Source of the DNA: Romanomermis culicivorax
Lineage: Eukaryota > Nematoda > Enoplea > Mermithida > Mermithidae
Length of the DNA: 64,000 nt
NCBI GenBank assembly: GCA_963922205.1
Contig: CAWUHX010000145.1
Location: forward strand, 806,001-870,000
Direction of reading: 5' to 3'
Below, piece by piece: positions 1 through 10,615 of the stretch. A program made the translations under genes and the position numbers. Each line of letters opens with the position of its first letter. Positions within the stretch are counted from its first letter, which is position 1. Under the pieces are notes generated by a model. That model did no database searches. It saw only the letters and a list, made by a program, of their open reading frames with translations, and had not been told where the DNA came from.

Positions 1-830
1 GGATTGTGAATGACGCCTTCACACGGAACTCGAAGTTCCTTGAACTGAAGAAAGGATTTCTCCCAGTTCAAACTGACACAATTGAAGCGTCCGAGGAAGT
101 TCGTCCCCAAGACAAGTTCAGCCGAACAGTTCTCTTGAACTTGGACTTGAATCCGTTCAGAGACATCAGCCACTGTCACCTTGACATAGGCAGCGCCCAG
201 CAGTAGAATCGGAGACCCATTGGCTGCTATGGGGCGAGCCCTCGTTTCTGTGAGTACCAAGTCGGGGAACTGGACCGCCAACTTGTGATCCAGCAGCGAG
301 AAAACTGCTCCAGTATCAATTAGAGCTTTGGCCTCTACCCAATTGTTCAGTAGAACTTTGATATGAGGGGTCCTCATTTCAGTGGGGTAGAAAGCTGATA
401 CTACATGGCCTGGGTCAGGCACAGAGTCATCAAAGCTCGACTCTGGCGCATTGGTTCGCTTTGGTATTGGCAAGCCAGTGCGTCTGAGTAAACCTACCAG
501 AGCATAACCAACCGATGTTTCCGGATTGGTCTTAGGAGTGGGGTGAACCTGAACAGTAAGTACATGGTCTGACCTTTCTCCTGAGCTCTGAGTAGCGCCT
601 AGTGATTCGACCTCAGCATCAGAGAGTGGTGGCACCTCTAGTACAGGGGATGCAGGTGCATCAGAATCACTAGGCTCGCGAAAGCGGCCTTTCTCTAGTG
701 TAACTGGAGAATTTCCAGGTGGTGGCCTAGGACAGTTTGATCCTGACCTGGCCATAAAATGACCACTAGCCCATCTAGAAGAAGTCCGGCTTCCTCTTGT
801 CGACCCAGGTGATGAGGCAACTGAGGAGGC
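1..830 (-). CDS. Linker plus second retropepsin (partial)
   Basis: Open minus-strand frame from just after a TGA at 833-831 to the left edge. The first ~150 codons form a Ser/Pro/Thr-rich linker. A retropepsin-like domain follows: the active-site triad DTG is encoded at 317-309 within ALIDTGAVFSLL, and the second conserved motif LVLGTNFLGRF lies at about 118-86. That spacing is normal for a complete retroviral-type aspartic protease. The frame is the same as that of the upstream envelope-protease ORF, so it may have been one polyprotein. In Ty3-like elements reverse transcriptase would follow directly. No disabling change is visible in this domain. It is odd because a first complete protease lies only ~330 codons upstream. 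Confidence 0.75.
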
Positions 831-872
831 TCACGAGGGTGGCCGAGAAATGGACGAAGTCCTTGATCTTGA

Positions 873-3290
873 TCAGGACCCGGACCTGTGGAAGGCCCTT
901 GACAGTGAACGTGCGTTCTCCCACCAGGGTTCGATCTGATCAATCTCGGCCGCTGTCAAGAGAAGTGGCAGCTCTACCGCATTCAATCGACAGACATGTT
1001 GTTGGTAATCAAACGTAATATTCTGGAATTGTTCTAGGAAGTCCAATCCAAGAATCAGATCGACCGGTGCCCAGAAAGGAGACGTAGTCTTACACACATG
1101 GAGATGTATATCTACTCATGTGTGTGGCTGACGGGTTCCGGGCAACATTTTCTCATACGGTCCTGAAAGGAGGGTATGAACAGCTTTACCATTGATACTC
1201 ATCAATGGGTTAAAGTCGTGATGTTGCTGGAAGGCCATCGCCGCCTTCGGACTTTCTTTGATCAGCGCTTTGTGCAGGCGTTGACTAATGATAGTCCGTG
1301 GGCAACCAGTATCAAGGAAAGCAGGGGTTTCCTTGTGGTCAACCAGTACGACAAAACACGGAGTGATCCTATCTAACTGAGTTGGCACATCGTTCTGTAC
1401 GTAATGAAAACCTACCCAACGTTGAACTTTCCGGAGGAGGTTCAACGGAGAGTATTGGCTAACAAACCGAACCTGTCTTTTCCGCAGGCGGTAACTGAGG
1501 TAATAGGAGATCCCAGCGTAGATGAGAAATCCTGTACCGGCCAGCACTGTCAGGGCAATAAGTGTGTTAAAGATCAACTGCACTGGTCCACTCAAGAGAG
1601 ACTGTAAGCCCTGCATGAGGTTGTGCTGTTGGCCAGTAATCACGTGGTTTGCTGCCAGACCAACACCTTCCAGTGAGGATTTGATGTCAGTTCCCACCCC
1701 TGCAACCGCTTGATAGATAGTATCGGGTTGGAGGGATAGACCAGCGGTAAAGTTTACCAACCGGTTTAAGACCGCTTCAATCTGCTCAGTCTTGTAAACG
1801 TACTGTTTAAAGAAAGCAAAACTTGAAGGGGTCATTGCCAACTGATCATGGAAGAGCGCAGGAGCATCAAAGTGAGTGACGTTGAAGCGCTGTTTCCAGA
1901 ACAGCTCAAGCGGAATGTGGCTCACATGGACCGTGCCAGACTCAGTAAACCAGCCAGAGCGATTTCGGAAAATCCCTGTGAAGTGGTGGTCACACGGCAC
2001 CTTCGGACTGAATTTAGTGAGATCCGGGCCACCGGGGGTGGCAAAATAAATGGTACCGCCAACCTGTACAGGTGGATACTTGTAACAGGTGTCCCCCACT
2101 CGGTACAAATGGTAGACATAAGTGGCGTTGACCTTTTGACACGGCCATATCGTCAGTGCTTCACCCGTAAATTCCGCCGTCAGATCATTCCTTTGAAGGA
2201 ATGCCCGGGCTCCGAGTGTAGGGTCAAAACGAAGCAACTGCCAAGTCAGATCAAGGTAGCGTTGAGCGTGAGAGCACAACTCAAGCCACATGAATCGAAA
2301 ATTGTTAATTTCCGACTCCTTGATCTGCTGAGCCAGATAGTTCAGTTTGGCATTGACGGGGTCAGGGACGGAATCCTTTGCCAATCCGAACAACCTGTGG
2401 GTCAAATTAAATCTTCCATGGATGCGTAGAAGAAGACCCTGATCCATTCTTACTGTATTCGACCGGAGGTCAGGACACAGCCGAAACATACGAGAGTTTC
2501 CCGGGATCTTCAGGGCAACGTGCAAATCATCGATGATGATGTGGTTCCCTGATACAGACGCAGTGTAATTACCCTGTGGGCGATAATGACACTGTGCTGT
2601 AAAGTTTGTAGCAGGCCAAACAATTACCCTGTCGAGAGTAATGCATTGACCTGCAGTGGGACTGCATCCACCTACATCTCCTAAGGTACTTAGAGCTGTA
2701 GTGCCATCCCACGAAGCAACCTGTCCCTCCTCGATGAAGAGGTTAGTCACTGTCTTGCAGACGTCATTGCAGCACCATGAGTACATCACCTCCAGTGTTT
2801 GGTTAGTGCTATAAAAGCCAGGACGTATTTCCACGAGCTTTTGTAAACCAAACACCTTTGAGCGATGTGCCAGTGTACACGCCGCAGGCGCGAGGTGCTG
2901 AGTGGTTATGACGTCTGCAATAATGCCCCTAGATCCGAAAAAACCAGTATTCGTGCATACTTTCCGATTCCGTAAGGTACATTTCCATGCTTTAGTCGTG
3001 ATTGGATCAGAAATAGGTACATATACTGTAACATTCATGCGTCGTGGACTCCACGAAGATTTTGGTGGTTTGCATTCAACTTTTTGAGGTAACTCAAGTG
3101 GATGACCGCTTCTTGAAAGACCACAAAATTGGTATTGAGTAGCATGTGTTGCAGAGCTCTTTCCTAAGAACAGTAGTGTTACGAAGGCCCAGTTTATTAC
3201 AAACAAAATATTTACAAACGGTGTTTGCAAATTTACACCAAAGTTTACAGTTTTCACCCGTCCGGCGGCTTCATTCTTCGACGTCATCAT
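873..3290 (-). pseudogene. Envelope-like glycoprotein fused to first retropepsin
   Basis: Open from before the ATG chosen here (3290-3288) to a TGA at 1118-1116, then open again in the same frame to a TGA at 875-873. The frame is also open upstream to 3488 but without an ATG. The protein starts with a hydrophobic signal-like stretch ([17 protein letters not shown]), then a cysteine-rich ectodomain with many N-glycosylation sites, then one C-terminal membrane segment encoded at about 1579-1502, followed by a basic tail (RLRKRQ). This is the layout of a type I viral fusion glycoprotein. With no stop between, it continues into an aspartic protease with DTG at 1313-1305 and LILGLDFL at 1057-1034. 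The TGA at 1118-1116 falls inside the protease. The glycoprotein's viral source and fusion class cannot be told by eye. Confidence 0.75.
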
Positions 3291-3369
3291 CGTCGGACGA
3301 TACGGGCTCCTCTCCGGGGAAGTCGATGACCAAGCCTCCGCACAGGTGGACTTCTCGAAGAACGCCAAT

Positions 3370-3866
3370 TTACGGGGACTGGGGGATGGTTGCTGTCTGG
3401 AATGGCGACGCCTCGGTGACGTTGACGGCGTTGTTAATGGCGGGCAATGGTTCTCCAAAGGCGTTGGCGACCGGTTGCTGTTGCGCAATCGCCGCCAGTG
3501 TTTGGGCTCCCTTCGTCATTGATGTCGGTGACGTGGCAACAACTGCTGTGGGCCGCACGTTGCGACCGGCCTCCTCCACAGCGCGGCGGACGGCGTCCAC
3601 TGCGGGCGACGACGGTTCACTGTCCATCAGGATCTTGTCCACCGGGGTGGCGCGAATAGTTCCGTCGGCGATAAACTCGAGCGCCCGTCGAGCGACGTCG
3701 GGCCCCAAAACTCGCAACACCGTCGGTGCCGAGAGCATGATGTCGGCGGCCGTAAGGGCCTCAACCTCGAACGGCTCGTTGAGTAGCGCCCAAGGGAGGT
3801 GCGGATACTTTTTGGCCAAATCGGTTGACCAAACAGCCCGCATCGCGTCGGTGACGGATGAGGAAT
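3370..3866 (-). CDS. Gag tail or accessory ORF of the LTR element
   Basis: A minus-strand open frame, shifted relative to gag and envelope, ending in TAA at 3372-3370, about 80 bp before the envelope ATG. It encodes an Ala/Val-rich, largely helical product with no cysteine-rich or enzymatic motif that I recognise ([20 protein letters not shown] is typical). There is no ATG near its start; it is entered most simply by splicing out the 86-bp intron-like sequence just upstream, which joins it to the gag frame. A matrix or capsid-associated gag tail is the likeliest role, from position only. Its GC-rich codon use matches the rest of the element. Confidence 0.5.
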
Positions 3867-3952
3867 CTGTAAACAAGAAATCGTTGAAGCCGGAGACTTA
3901 TAAGGACATCTGATTTCCAGATCTGAAACTTCAGAAAAAGAAGGTAGTTTAC
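3867..3952 (-). other. 86-bp intron-like sequence in the retroelement
   Basis: On the minus strand this stretch begins GTAAAC and ends TTGTTTACAG. Its length leaves remainder 2 on division by 3, which is what is needed to move from the upstream gag frame into the frame of 3866-3370. Two shorter candidate acceptors inside it do not restore an open frame. Retroelement introns are known, for example for subgenomic env RNAs, but splicing is not demonstrated here; a plain frameshift mutation is the alternative. Confidence 0.35.
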
Positions 3953-5615
3953 CTATCAGATTCATCGATTCCAATTGACCGACGACCTCCAACGCGGAGC
4001 CCGTAGGAATGCCGGGCGGTGGTCCCTGGTTGATAACACGTGCCGGTGGCGCCGTTGTACCTTCCGTCGGTCGATACGATGCGATTACGCTGACGTTGCC
4101 AGTCGTTTTCGGTGTCGTTTACCGGTTTACATTGACCGGCGTCGCGTCTTTCGGTGGCGGCGGCGGAAAGGCTGATGACGGAGTCGGTGCCGAAACCACT
4201 GCGGCAGCTGAAAACCCAATACTGATTATACAGACAGGATAACACAGTTGTGAGTGATCCGCCAGATGTTCAGCCAGAACTTCATCATCCAGATCAAAGA
4301 GATCTGGGTGAAGAAGACCGTCGGTAGCCCCTACAGCATTATTTCACCGTGGGGGTGACCGATATTGGTTCCCTGTCCCGTGAGGAGTTGGATCAGCATA
4401 TCGCCGAAAATTTCCACTTGCCCCCTGAGGAGAGTAATTAGAATTACCAAAATTAGTCTCACCAGGCAATGTCGAACTTGGGTTTGGGCAGGCCGAAGCC
4501 CGGTGCACTTGTAACTTTCCGCAATGCGGGCAGGGTCTGTCGCATCGGTCGGTCGGGTGCACCCTCGTTCGACAAAAATAGCAACGGCTGGCGCTGGTGG
4601 CGGTGGCGGTGCTAGGGCCGGCGCTATCGGGATGTTGGGCCCGACAATTAGCGTCATTGTGGGTGCAGCGTCCATGGTAGGAGCACATCTGTAGATGTGC
4701 CCCTGACGGGCGGTCGCCGGCGGTCTGGACACGCGTCGACGGCGTCGATGACGGCATCAAATTTCTCGAAGGTGGCGCCGATTGCTGAGCCGTAAGTCGG
4801 GCAATGTGAGCCGTAAGCCGGGCCATCTCGGATTGTAAACGTCAAATTTCGTCGGACGGCGTTACCGACGGACGTTGAGCGGTGCCCGTTTGATTCGACA
4901 TTGACCTGACGTTGTCGGCGGTCCTTTGTTCTGATGAGAAAACAGCATTAGATGGGGCAGTATACCTAATCTCATCCCGAAAAATCTGCGATTCTGCGTA
5001 ACAGGCTGCTTTGAGAGTCTCTTCAAGAGTTGTGAACTCCCTGAACTTAATACTATCTCTAAGGACTGGTTTCAACCCTCTCAGAAAGATAGGTTTTATA
5101 ATAGAATCTCTAACGTCAGTCGCGAGATCCGGATAAGCCACCCTGGACAGTCTCTTAAGGTGCTCAAGGTAGACTATCGCGGACTCAGTCGGCTTCTGCA
5201 GGGGATCTTGAATCAACTGCTGATGCAGATCCGAGTCACGCCCTACTGGAAAGTTTCTCCTAAGAAAAGCCGTGAACTCTTCGTAGCGGGTAGGCTGCGG
5301 AGTACCACTGCTAAAGTCCTGGTAGGATGTCAGAGCAGGACCTGTGAGGCAAGACTCCAAAAACGCGATTTTATATGCATGATCCGCTTCTGTTACCCCT
5401 TGAAGTGTAAAGAAACGGGTCAAGTGAGATATAAAATCCGTAATTGACTCACCAAAAGCACCTGAAAAGGCAGGAGGGGCCATGAAGCTGGACACAGGAG
5501 GGTGCCTTCTGCCATTCATAGCCTCCAGCTTTTGGTTGAGTGGTCCCAGGGCATTCTCAAATGCAGCTTGGACCTTATTCTCAATCTGTGAAGGTAAATC
5601 AATTTCTGACTTCAT
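3953..5615 (-). pseudogene. gag: Gag polyprotein of the LTR element
   Basis: Starts at ATG 5615-5613; the frame is open upstream to about 5775 but lacks another ATG. The first ~250 residues carry a capsid-like helical domain of the Retrotrans_gag type (for example YEEFTAFLRRNFPVGRDSD and FLRGLKPVLRDSI). A short coiled-coil-like stretch follows, then a Cys/His-rich nucleocapsid region (CSYHGRCTHNDANC and CYFC...CPHCGKLQ) that would bind RNA. The frame is interrupted by TGA at 4844-4842, TGA at 4346-4344 and TAA at 4121-4119, but coding character continues after each one, down to a Pro-rich segment. The product would assemble the particle that packages element RNA. In this copy it is broken unless the stops are read through. 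Confidence 0.75.
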
Positions 5616-6510
5616 AGATGAGAATTCGTCTTCCTGTAAGGTGTCTAAGACTGATGATCGTGCCTGTGAAGTTATCCGATCAAACTGAATAGAGAGGGGC
5701 TCACTTGTCTGCTTAAGCTTAGTACTAAGGCGACAGGAACGTCTAGGTGTCTCTATTTTGTAGAAGTGAAGTAAGAGTTACTTTTGTAGTCGCGTGGTGA
5801 GGAAGCGCGGGAAGTACGAGATCGTTTGCGCGACGGCGTGCTGAGGCTGTAACTCTTGTTCTTTACAATATCTAGTGGCCACTCAGCGATGGGGCTAGAA
5901 AAGAACAAGATTTAGCTCTCAGAACAGCCAGGAGAGAAGATAGGTTGACTCAGAAGGGAATTTATCTGGTCACCTACGTAGTTAAAGAGGGGATAACCCA
6001 AGTGTAAAGAGAGGGAAAATTATACCCAAACTTTAGAGATGAATGGGGCAAGACCCAGTTATTTGAACCAAAAGTAAGATAAATTTGAATAAAAAGTGGT
6101 GGAACTCCAACCATAAAATTAAGGAATCGACGTGAGGACGTACGGATAAACCCGCTCAAAAGGGAATTTTATTTGAAGGTTAAGTCCGGTGTGCTAGTTT
6201 ACAAACTTTGGGATATGGGAGGGCTCGTAACCGACAAAGTCCTACTCACCAAGAGTAGCGCATGGAGTAGCTTAAGAATTAATAAGTAAAGGGGGACAAC
6301 TTAAAGTAAACTTAGTAGGTGCTAATAGATAGGGACAAAATTAGTTTACAAACCAGACTACGCAAAGGGGAACGCACTATTACGCAATCGGCCTCACTCA
6401 CTAGGAGCAATTGCAAACTCTGAAAAGTGTGATGACTAGACAGGAGGATCCCGGGAGGACGTCATTCGCATATATGCTACAACTGTGCCCAAAACGGGAT
6501 TTCGAGGTTT
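5616..6510 (-). other. Leader and probable 5' LTR region
   Basis: No convincing gene. In an element read on the minus strand, the 5' LTR and primer-binding site should lie here. A stretch beginning TGTAAC at 5848 and ending GCTACA at 6481 has near-inverted TG...CA ends of the LTR kind (about 634 bp), but its partner LTR lies off the window and I found no clear tRNA-complementary primer site next to it. The last ~28 bp before the interrupted repeat module at 6511 are unexplained, so the LTR limits are tentative. Confidence 0.35.
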
Positions 6511-6513
6511 TCC

Positions 6514-7690
6514 TGGGGTGATGAGCAAAATCTTGCAATTATTTTATAAAATTCTCAAGCTGAAATCTATGTAGAAGTTCCAAAATCTAACTAATCTCCA
6601 TACACAAATTGACGACTTTTGCTGATAAGAAATTCTCAGCTAAATTGTATTCTAAATTTTTATGAAAGCCTTGTTAGCAATCTATGAAACGTTGCCATTT
6701 GCGTAGTATATCATCTTTTAAAGGTATCTACACTTTTAGGTTCCAGGTATGCAACTGACATTGACCATCCCTGGCAGAAACTTGAAAATAATGTAAAACT
6801 TACATCACACTGGATGTGCACATTGCACAGCTAATTGGTATATGGATTAGATTTGCAAAAAAATCATATTTTCTTCCAGTTACCCTGAACCCATCGTTTT
6901 GACCATTCTTTTGACTAGCAGCTCATTTCTTCATAATGAAATCAGCTCGAACTAGTCTAACTTTGTAGAAGACTGCTGGTTGAATATGATCACCAAGCTC
7001 TGCTTCTTCCTAACAATCAGATGCTATGATAACCGCATTTGTTGCAGTGTGAAATCTGACACACTTGAGTCCGTTTTGGGAGAAGCTCACAAGCACAAAA
7101 TGTCCGATCACGCTCGACCTGGCCCAGCACGATGCTTACTGTAGAACATAGTTTTTTGTGAATTAGTGCATGAATTCTCATTATTCTCATGCGTCTCGTC
7201 TTTTATATTATAATTATTATTTTGTCTGTACATTACTCGCCTCGATTTTATTTTAGTAGGACGTCAAGCTTTTGGAAAGGGTCGATTGAAGGAGGTAAGT
7301 CTGTGAACAAAAATTTAGTTAGAAAATTGTTTTATTTGTGTCCAAAAGTGTGTTTCCTAGTCTGGCTAGTTTTACTCAGGCTTTTCTTGAGCTCATAAGA
7401 TTTTTGTTCTAGACTTTTCGCCCCTGAGTAAGGAGTCATTCCAACTTTTGATGCAGATGCAAGGAAGCACCGGTGTTAAGGTTGAATCCCGGCTATCTCT
7501 CCTGTACAACAATTCCTCTTACCAATTTTAAATTCTTCCTCTGACCCCATGGATTAAGAAAGCAAGAAATTGGTCTGAGCTCCCAAAGGCCATCCAATTT
7601 TCAAATATAACACTTTCTTGATAAATTGCAGATGCAGGCTGGATTTAAAAATTTTGCTTCAGAAAAATCATTGATCAATAACAAATTTTC
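6514..7690. repeat. Inverted repeat arm IR-A, left copy
   Basis: About 1.2 kb that matches 13660-14857 in reverse complement almost throughout, with point differences and small indels. Matching landmarks include the segment with AAAATCTTGCAATTATTTT (about 6528) and the segment with GACGAGACGCATGAGAAT in the partner (near 14161). The first ~450 bp also resemble 45640-45960. No intact ORF. The arm's outer end is cut by the LTR element. The ~6 kb between the arms contains the cysteine-rich gene. Confidence 0.8.
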
Positions 7691-7904
7691 TTACATTACC
7701 CTCGAACGTTGAAATACTTTTTTGCCAACTCGAAAAACATTCCAGGACTGTCGGCACTGCAAGACATTTGAGCAAAATCACAATTGTCCACGCCAGAAAC
7801 ATAACGACATGCATCCGTCAAATCGGATAGTGTTATGCAGGACAAGCATGATTGTGCTCTAAAATAGAATAGGTGGGGTGAATTGGCTGATACAATGAAT
7901 ATAT
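7691..7904. other. Unassigned spacer
   Basis: About 210 bp between the end of the inverted arm and the R4 repeat. I see no ORF, RNA or repeat signature in it. Confidence 0.4.
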
Positions 7905-8260
7905 GTTCTTGATTATCATTCAGCTTCAGGAAAATAAGGTGGCGTGATCCTTGATCCGATCGCAGGATGCTTCGAATCTTTTGCTAAGTGGAGAGTATTG
8001 TTCATAATATTTACCTAATGCTGTGATAGCTTGCTTCGCGTTATCGCATTATTTACTTGTTTTGCTGTAACGACAGAACGTCCTGTTAATCCCATTAGGA
8101 TTTCGTCGTCTCATAGTCAACGGGTTAAGCCCGGATGTTACAAATTTGTTACCATTTACAGCAATGAAGATTGCAAAAGCAGTAAGCATAAAAACAATGC
8201 TACTGAAGCTTACCAGAGCAATGCAACATTCGGGAATGGTTTAGAAGAAAATTTCGTTTA
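7905..8260 (+). repeat. Dispersed repeat R4, copy 1
   Basis: A several-hundred-bp sequence also found at 10215-10530 (reverse), 13425-13640 and 44330-44640. Shared landmarks are CAGCTTCAGGAAAATAA, CGAATCTTTTGCTAA, CGTTTTGCTG-type and ATTAATCCNATT-type stretches. Short open stretches exist in each copy but are not conserved as a protein. Its nature is unknown; it may be a decayed transposon, or an upstream region copied with duplicated genes. Confidence 0.6.
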
Positions 8261-8721
8261 GAAAAGCTTCCATTTTAGTTTATTGCTTCCAAAAAGGATT
8301 TCTTTTCAAGTCTGTCACTTGTAGTAGAGCATGCCTCTCCACAAAACTTCATTTGTGACATATATAGGGTCATTCATACTTGCCTTTTTCGGTGGAACGG
8401 AACGGAACGAAAATTTCCGTTCTGTTCGGTTCAGTTTAAGGTTACCGTATGTCGTTTTACGCGAAATTGCAGTCATAGTATAAGACCGAAAGTGGAATTG
8501 AACCTCAAATAAAAATTGCACAACGTACTTAATTTCCATCTGAAAAAATTTTTTGGCACGCGCCTTTAAATTTTATTTTAGACAGATATCGACATCTCCT
8601 CAAAAAATTGGATTTCATTTTCTTGCTGGTTTTTTGTCGATTCTGACCATTGTTTTTTCCCAACTCGTGTTTTTTGATAGATAAAATTTGGAAAAGTAAA
8701 AAAAAAATGGCACTAGAATGA
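8261..8721. other. Non-coding spacer with an imperfect hairpin
   Basis: No gene recognised. At about 8393-8433 a GGAACGGAACGGAACG tract faces TTCCGTTCTGTTCGGTTC across an AAAA spacer, an imperfect hairpin built of a 5-bp repeat. The rest is AT-rich sequence with poly-A and poly-T runs. Confidence 0.4.
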
Positions 8722-8945
8722 AACATGCACTGCAAGAATTGTCCAGTGGATGCTCGGAATTTTCATCGAGGGTGTGAGGGATGGGTGAGCGAAAAAAGAA
8801 CCAGTTCGGCAGACCTGTTTTTCCTACAAAATATGCATAAAAATCATAAAAAAAATCTGTCTGGGAAAAAGTTCAGGGAAGAGTGTTAGACGATTTTTTC
8901 GGGCTAGGAAAAATTCCCAGGGTCTCAGGTAAGAGGATTTCTGAT
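8722..8945. mobile_element. MITE family M1, diverged copy
   Basis: Similar along its length to 19742-19950: both begin near ACATGCAC.GCAAGAATT, share GATGGGTGAGC-type and GACGATTTTTT.GG-type landmarks, and end after CAGGGTCTCAG. No coding capacity. The better-preserved partner has ACATGCAC / GTGCATGT inverted ends, so this is a diverged, end-truncated copy. Confidence 0.55.
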
Positions 8946-10214
8946 ATTTTTAGAGCCATTTATTCATTCTGGTATTCTTAACATTCTGAAATTTTTAGAG
9001 CCATCAATTCATTAAAATTAAAGAAAAATTAAAATTTTCGACTTCGATGTTCAATTTACAAGTGCGTAACAAATTTTTCAGGAACTATCCAATAGCATAA
9101 TGATTTTAAATTAGATAAGAAATCGATTGTTTAGGCCTCTGACGTCACAAGTGGGGGCTAAAAAACAGCGTCGCAAGAATTTTTTTCTGTATTGACATTC
9201 TGCGACGCTGAAAAATCAATTTTCGGAACATTTACATATTTCAAGAATCTGATTGGAATTTTTCGTTCAAAAATCGTAATTTCCAGAAATTTATCACTTG
9301 AAAATTTTTCAATCAGTAACTTATTGGTAAACTTTCAAAAATTGAGCCGAGAAGCAATGGGTAAGATAAGAACAGTAGAATTTTTAAAAAATACTTCCAT
9401 TAAGCTTCTGAATTCATCGCTTCGGAAATTTTAAAAAATTGAGGTGTTGATCTTTTTCAGAAAAAGTGCTAAAGGAAAAATACGGAGCTTCATTAATTTT
9501 TGGGGCGAATACAAATTGTCAATACCCCGGAAAAAATATCTTTACACCAAGACACCAATCGATAGATTTATAGTGTAGCCGTTTTATCCTAGTTTTGATC
9601 AATAGATGAATTATACCTTCCGTATTAAAATACAAAACGTGGTTACGCAGTTCCTCAGTTGATAAGGTTGCTTTTCTGTGGCACATACTCGGAGATGATA
9701 CATAATCTCTCACATTATCTGTTCAACTCTGCACGATCCCCACCGAGCTTATCTAGTCAACGTAGTGACTTGATGCTTGAAGAACACACATCTGTTACTG
9801 TGTAAGACAATTCAGGAAAAACTAGTACATGCACTTCACGAAAACATAATTAATGTGCACTGGTCAGCATTAACAAAACAATAACTTTCTGACGCAACTG
9901 GAGAGATATCAAATAACGCAACAAAGTTGTCATAAAAATTTGCAATGAAAATGTCACGAGCAAAAATTGGAATATTGTATAGAAGAACATTAACAAATTA
10001 TCAAAGTTCTAATCAGATTTTCACTTGATTAACTGCAATCAGATATGAGTTGACCATGACATCACGAATTATGAATTCTGGGTAATTACTCTCAAATCGG
10101 AAGAGGCATGTTCTACTGTTTCGGGTGATGGTGAGAGATTGAAACGGGATTCTTCTTCTAGAGCATTCTGGACTCGTACATTCGTCCAGTTAGATTTATC
10201 GGTATAATTATCAC
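8946..10214. other. Gene-free AT-rich stretch
   Basis: About 1.27 kb with only short fortuitous ORFs. No repeat partner elsewhere in the window was noticed and no RNA motif is visible. Confidence 0.4.
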
Positions 10215-10530
10215 GCTTATCGGTTTTGCAATATGTGTTACTCCGAATATTGACCAAATTGTTATTTCCGGGTTGTACACGAGGATCATTCGAACAGAAT
10301 CCGATTAGGATTGATAGAATGTTCGTTCATTACAGCAAAACAAGTGGAATAAAGCTATTACCCGAAGCTAATATCACAGCACAAGATAAATATTATGCAG
10401 AATATTCTTTCAGGCTCACATGTTGTTATTCTCCATTTAGCAAAAGATTCGAAGCATTCCGTGATCAGACCATGGACCACGCCACATTATTTGTCTGCAG
10501 CTAAATCATAATGGAAACACACATATGTAT
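10215..10530 (-). repeat. Dispersed repeat R4, copy 2 (inverted)
   Basis: Reverse-complement copy of R4. It ends about 85 bp before the start codon of the cysteine-rich gene, directly abutting a TATA-like sequence, so it forms most of that gene's upstream region. It may carry promoter activity or be a chance neighbour. Confidence 0.6.
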
Positions 10531-10535
10531 ATATT
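10528..10535 (+). promoter_or_regulatory. TATA-like element upstream of the cysteine-rich gene
   Basis: TATATATT lies 81 bp before the ATG at 10616 and is followed by a CT dinucleotide run (about 10540-10552) that could act as a pyrimidine-rich initiator region. Position and composition fit a core promoter; nothing more supports it. Confidence 0.35.
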
Positions 10536-10615
10536 CACCCTCTCTCTCTCTGCAATTTCGCAATCGCTCTACAATTCAATCTCTGCCCATAAAACTATTC
10601 GACTTGAGTGTCATC

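Larger units (their letters stand above)
1..6481 (-). mobile_element. Envelope-bearing LTR retroelement, 3' part off window
   Basis: A retroelement read on the minus strand. In transcription order the window shows a leader or LTR region (about 6481-5616), a gag-like protein, a gag tail in another frame, an envelope-like glycoprotein, a first aspartic protease and a second aspartic protease that runs into the left edge. Reverse transcriptase and integrase are not in the window and are expected beyond base 1. The coding parts are GC-richer than the AT-rich surroundings, consistent with a mobile origin. The copy is decayed: the main reading frame holds five TGA codons and one TAA. Its upper edge cuts an inverted-repeat module at about 6510. 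Gag, protease and glycoprotein features are seen directly; assignment to the Ty3-like group rests on the protease and gag style and is inference. Confidence 0.8.

Noticed and set aside
1848-2429. 193-codon plus-strand ORF
   Set aside because: Antisense to the Cys-rich glycoprotein ectodomain, which has clear membrane-protein features; the plus-strand product has none.
3146-3913. 255-codon plus-strand ORF
   Set aside because: It is antisense to the gag tail and envelope start, has no recognisable motif, and its length follows from the GC-rich element on the other strand.
5848-6481. Firm LTR boundaries for the left-edge retroelement
   Set aside because: TG...CA ends are present, but the second LTR and a convincing primer-binding site are not visible, so only a tentative region is given.
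8393-8433. GGAACG hairpin as a regulatory RNA
   Set aside because: Imperfect, single copy and built from a simple 5-bp repeat; nothing supports transcription.
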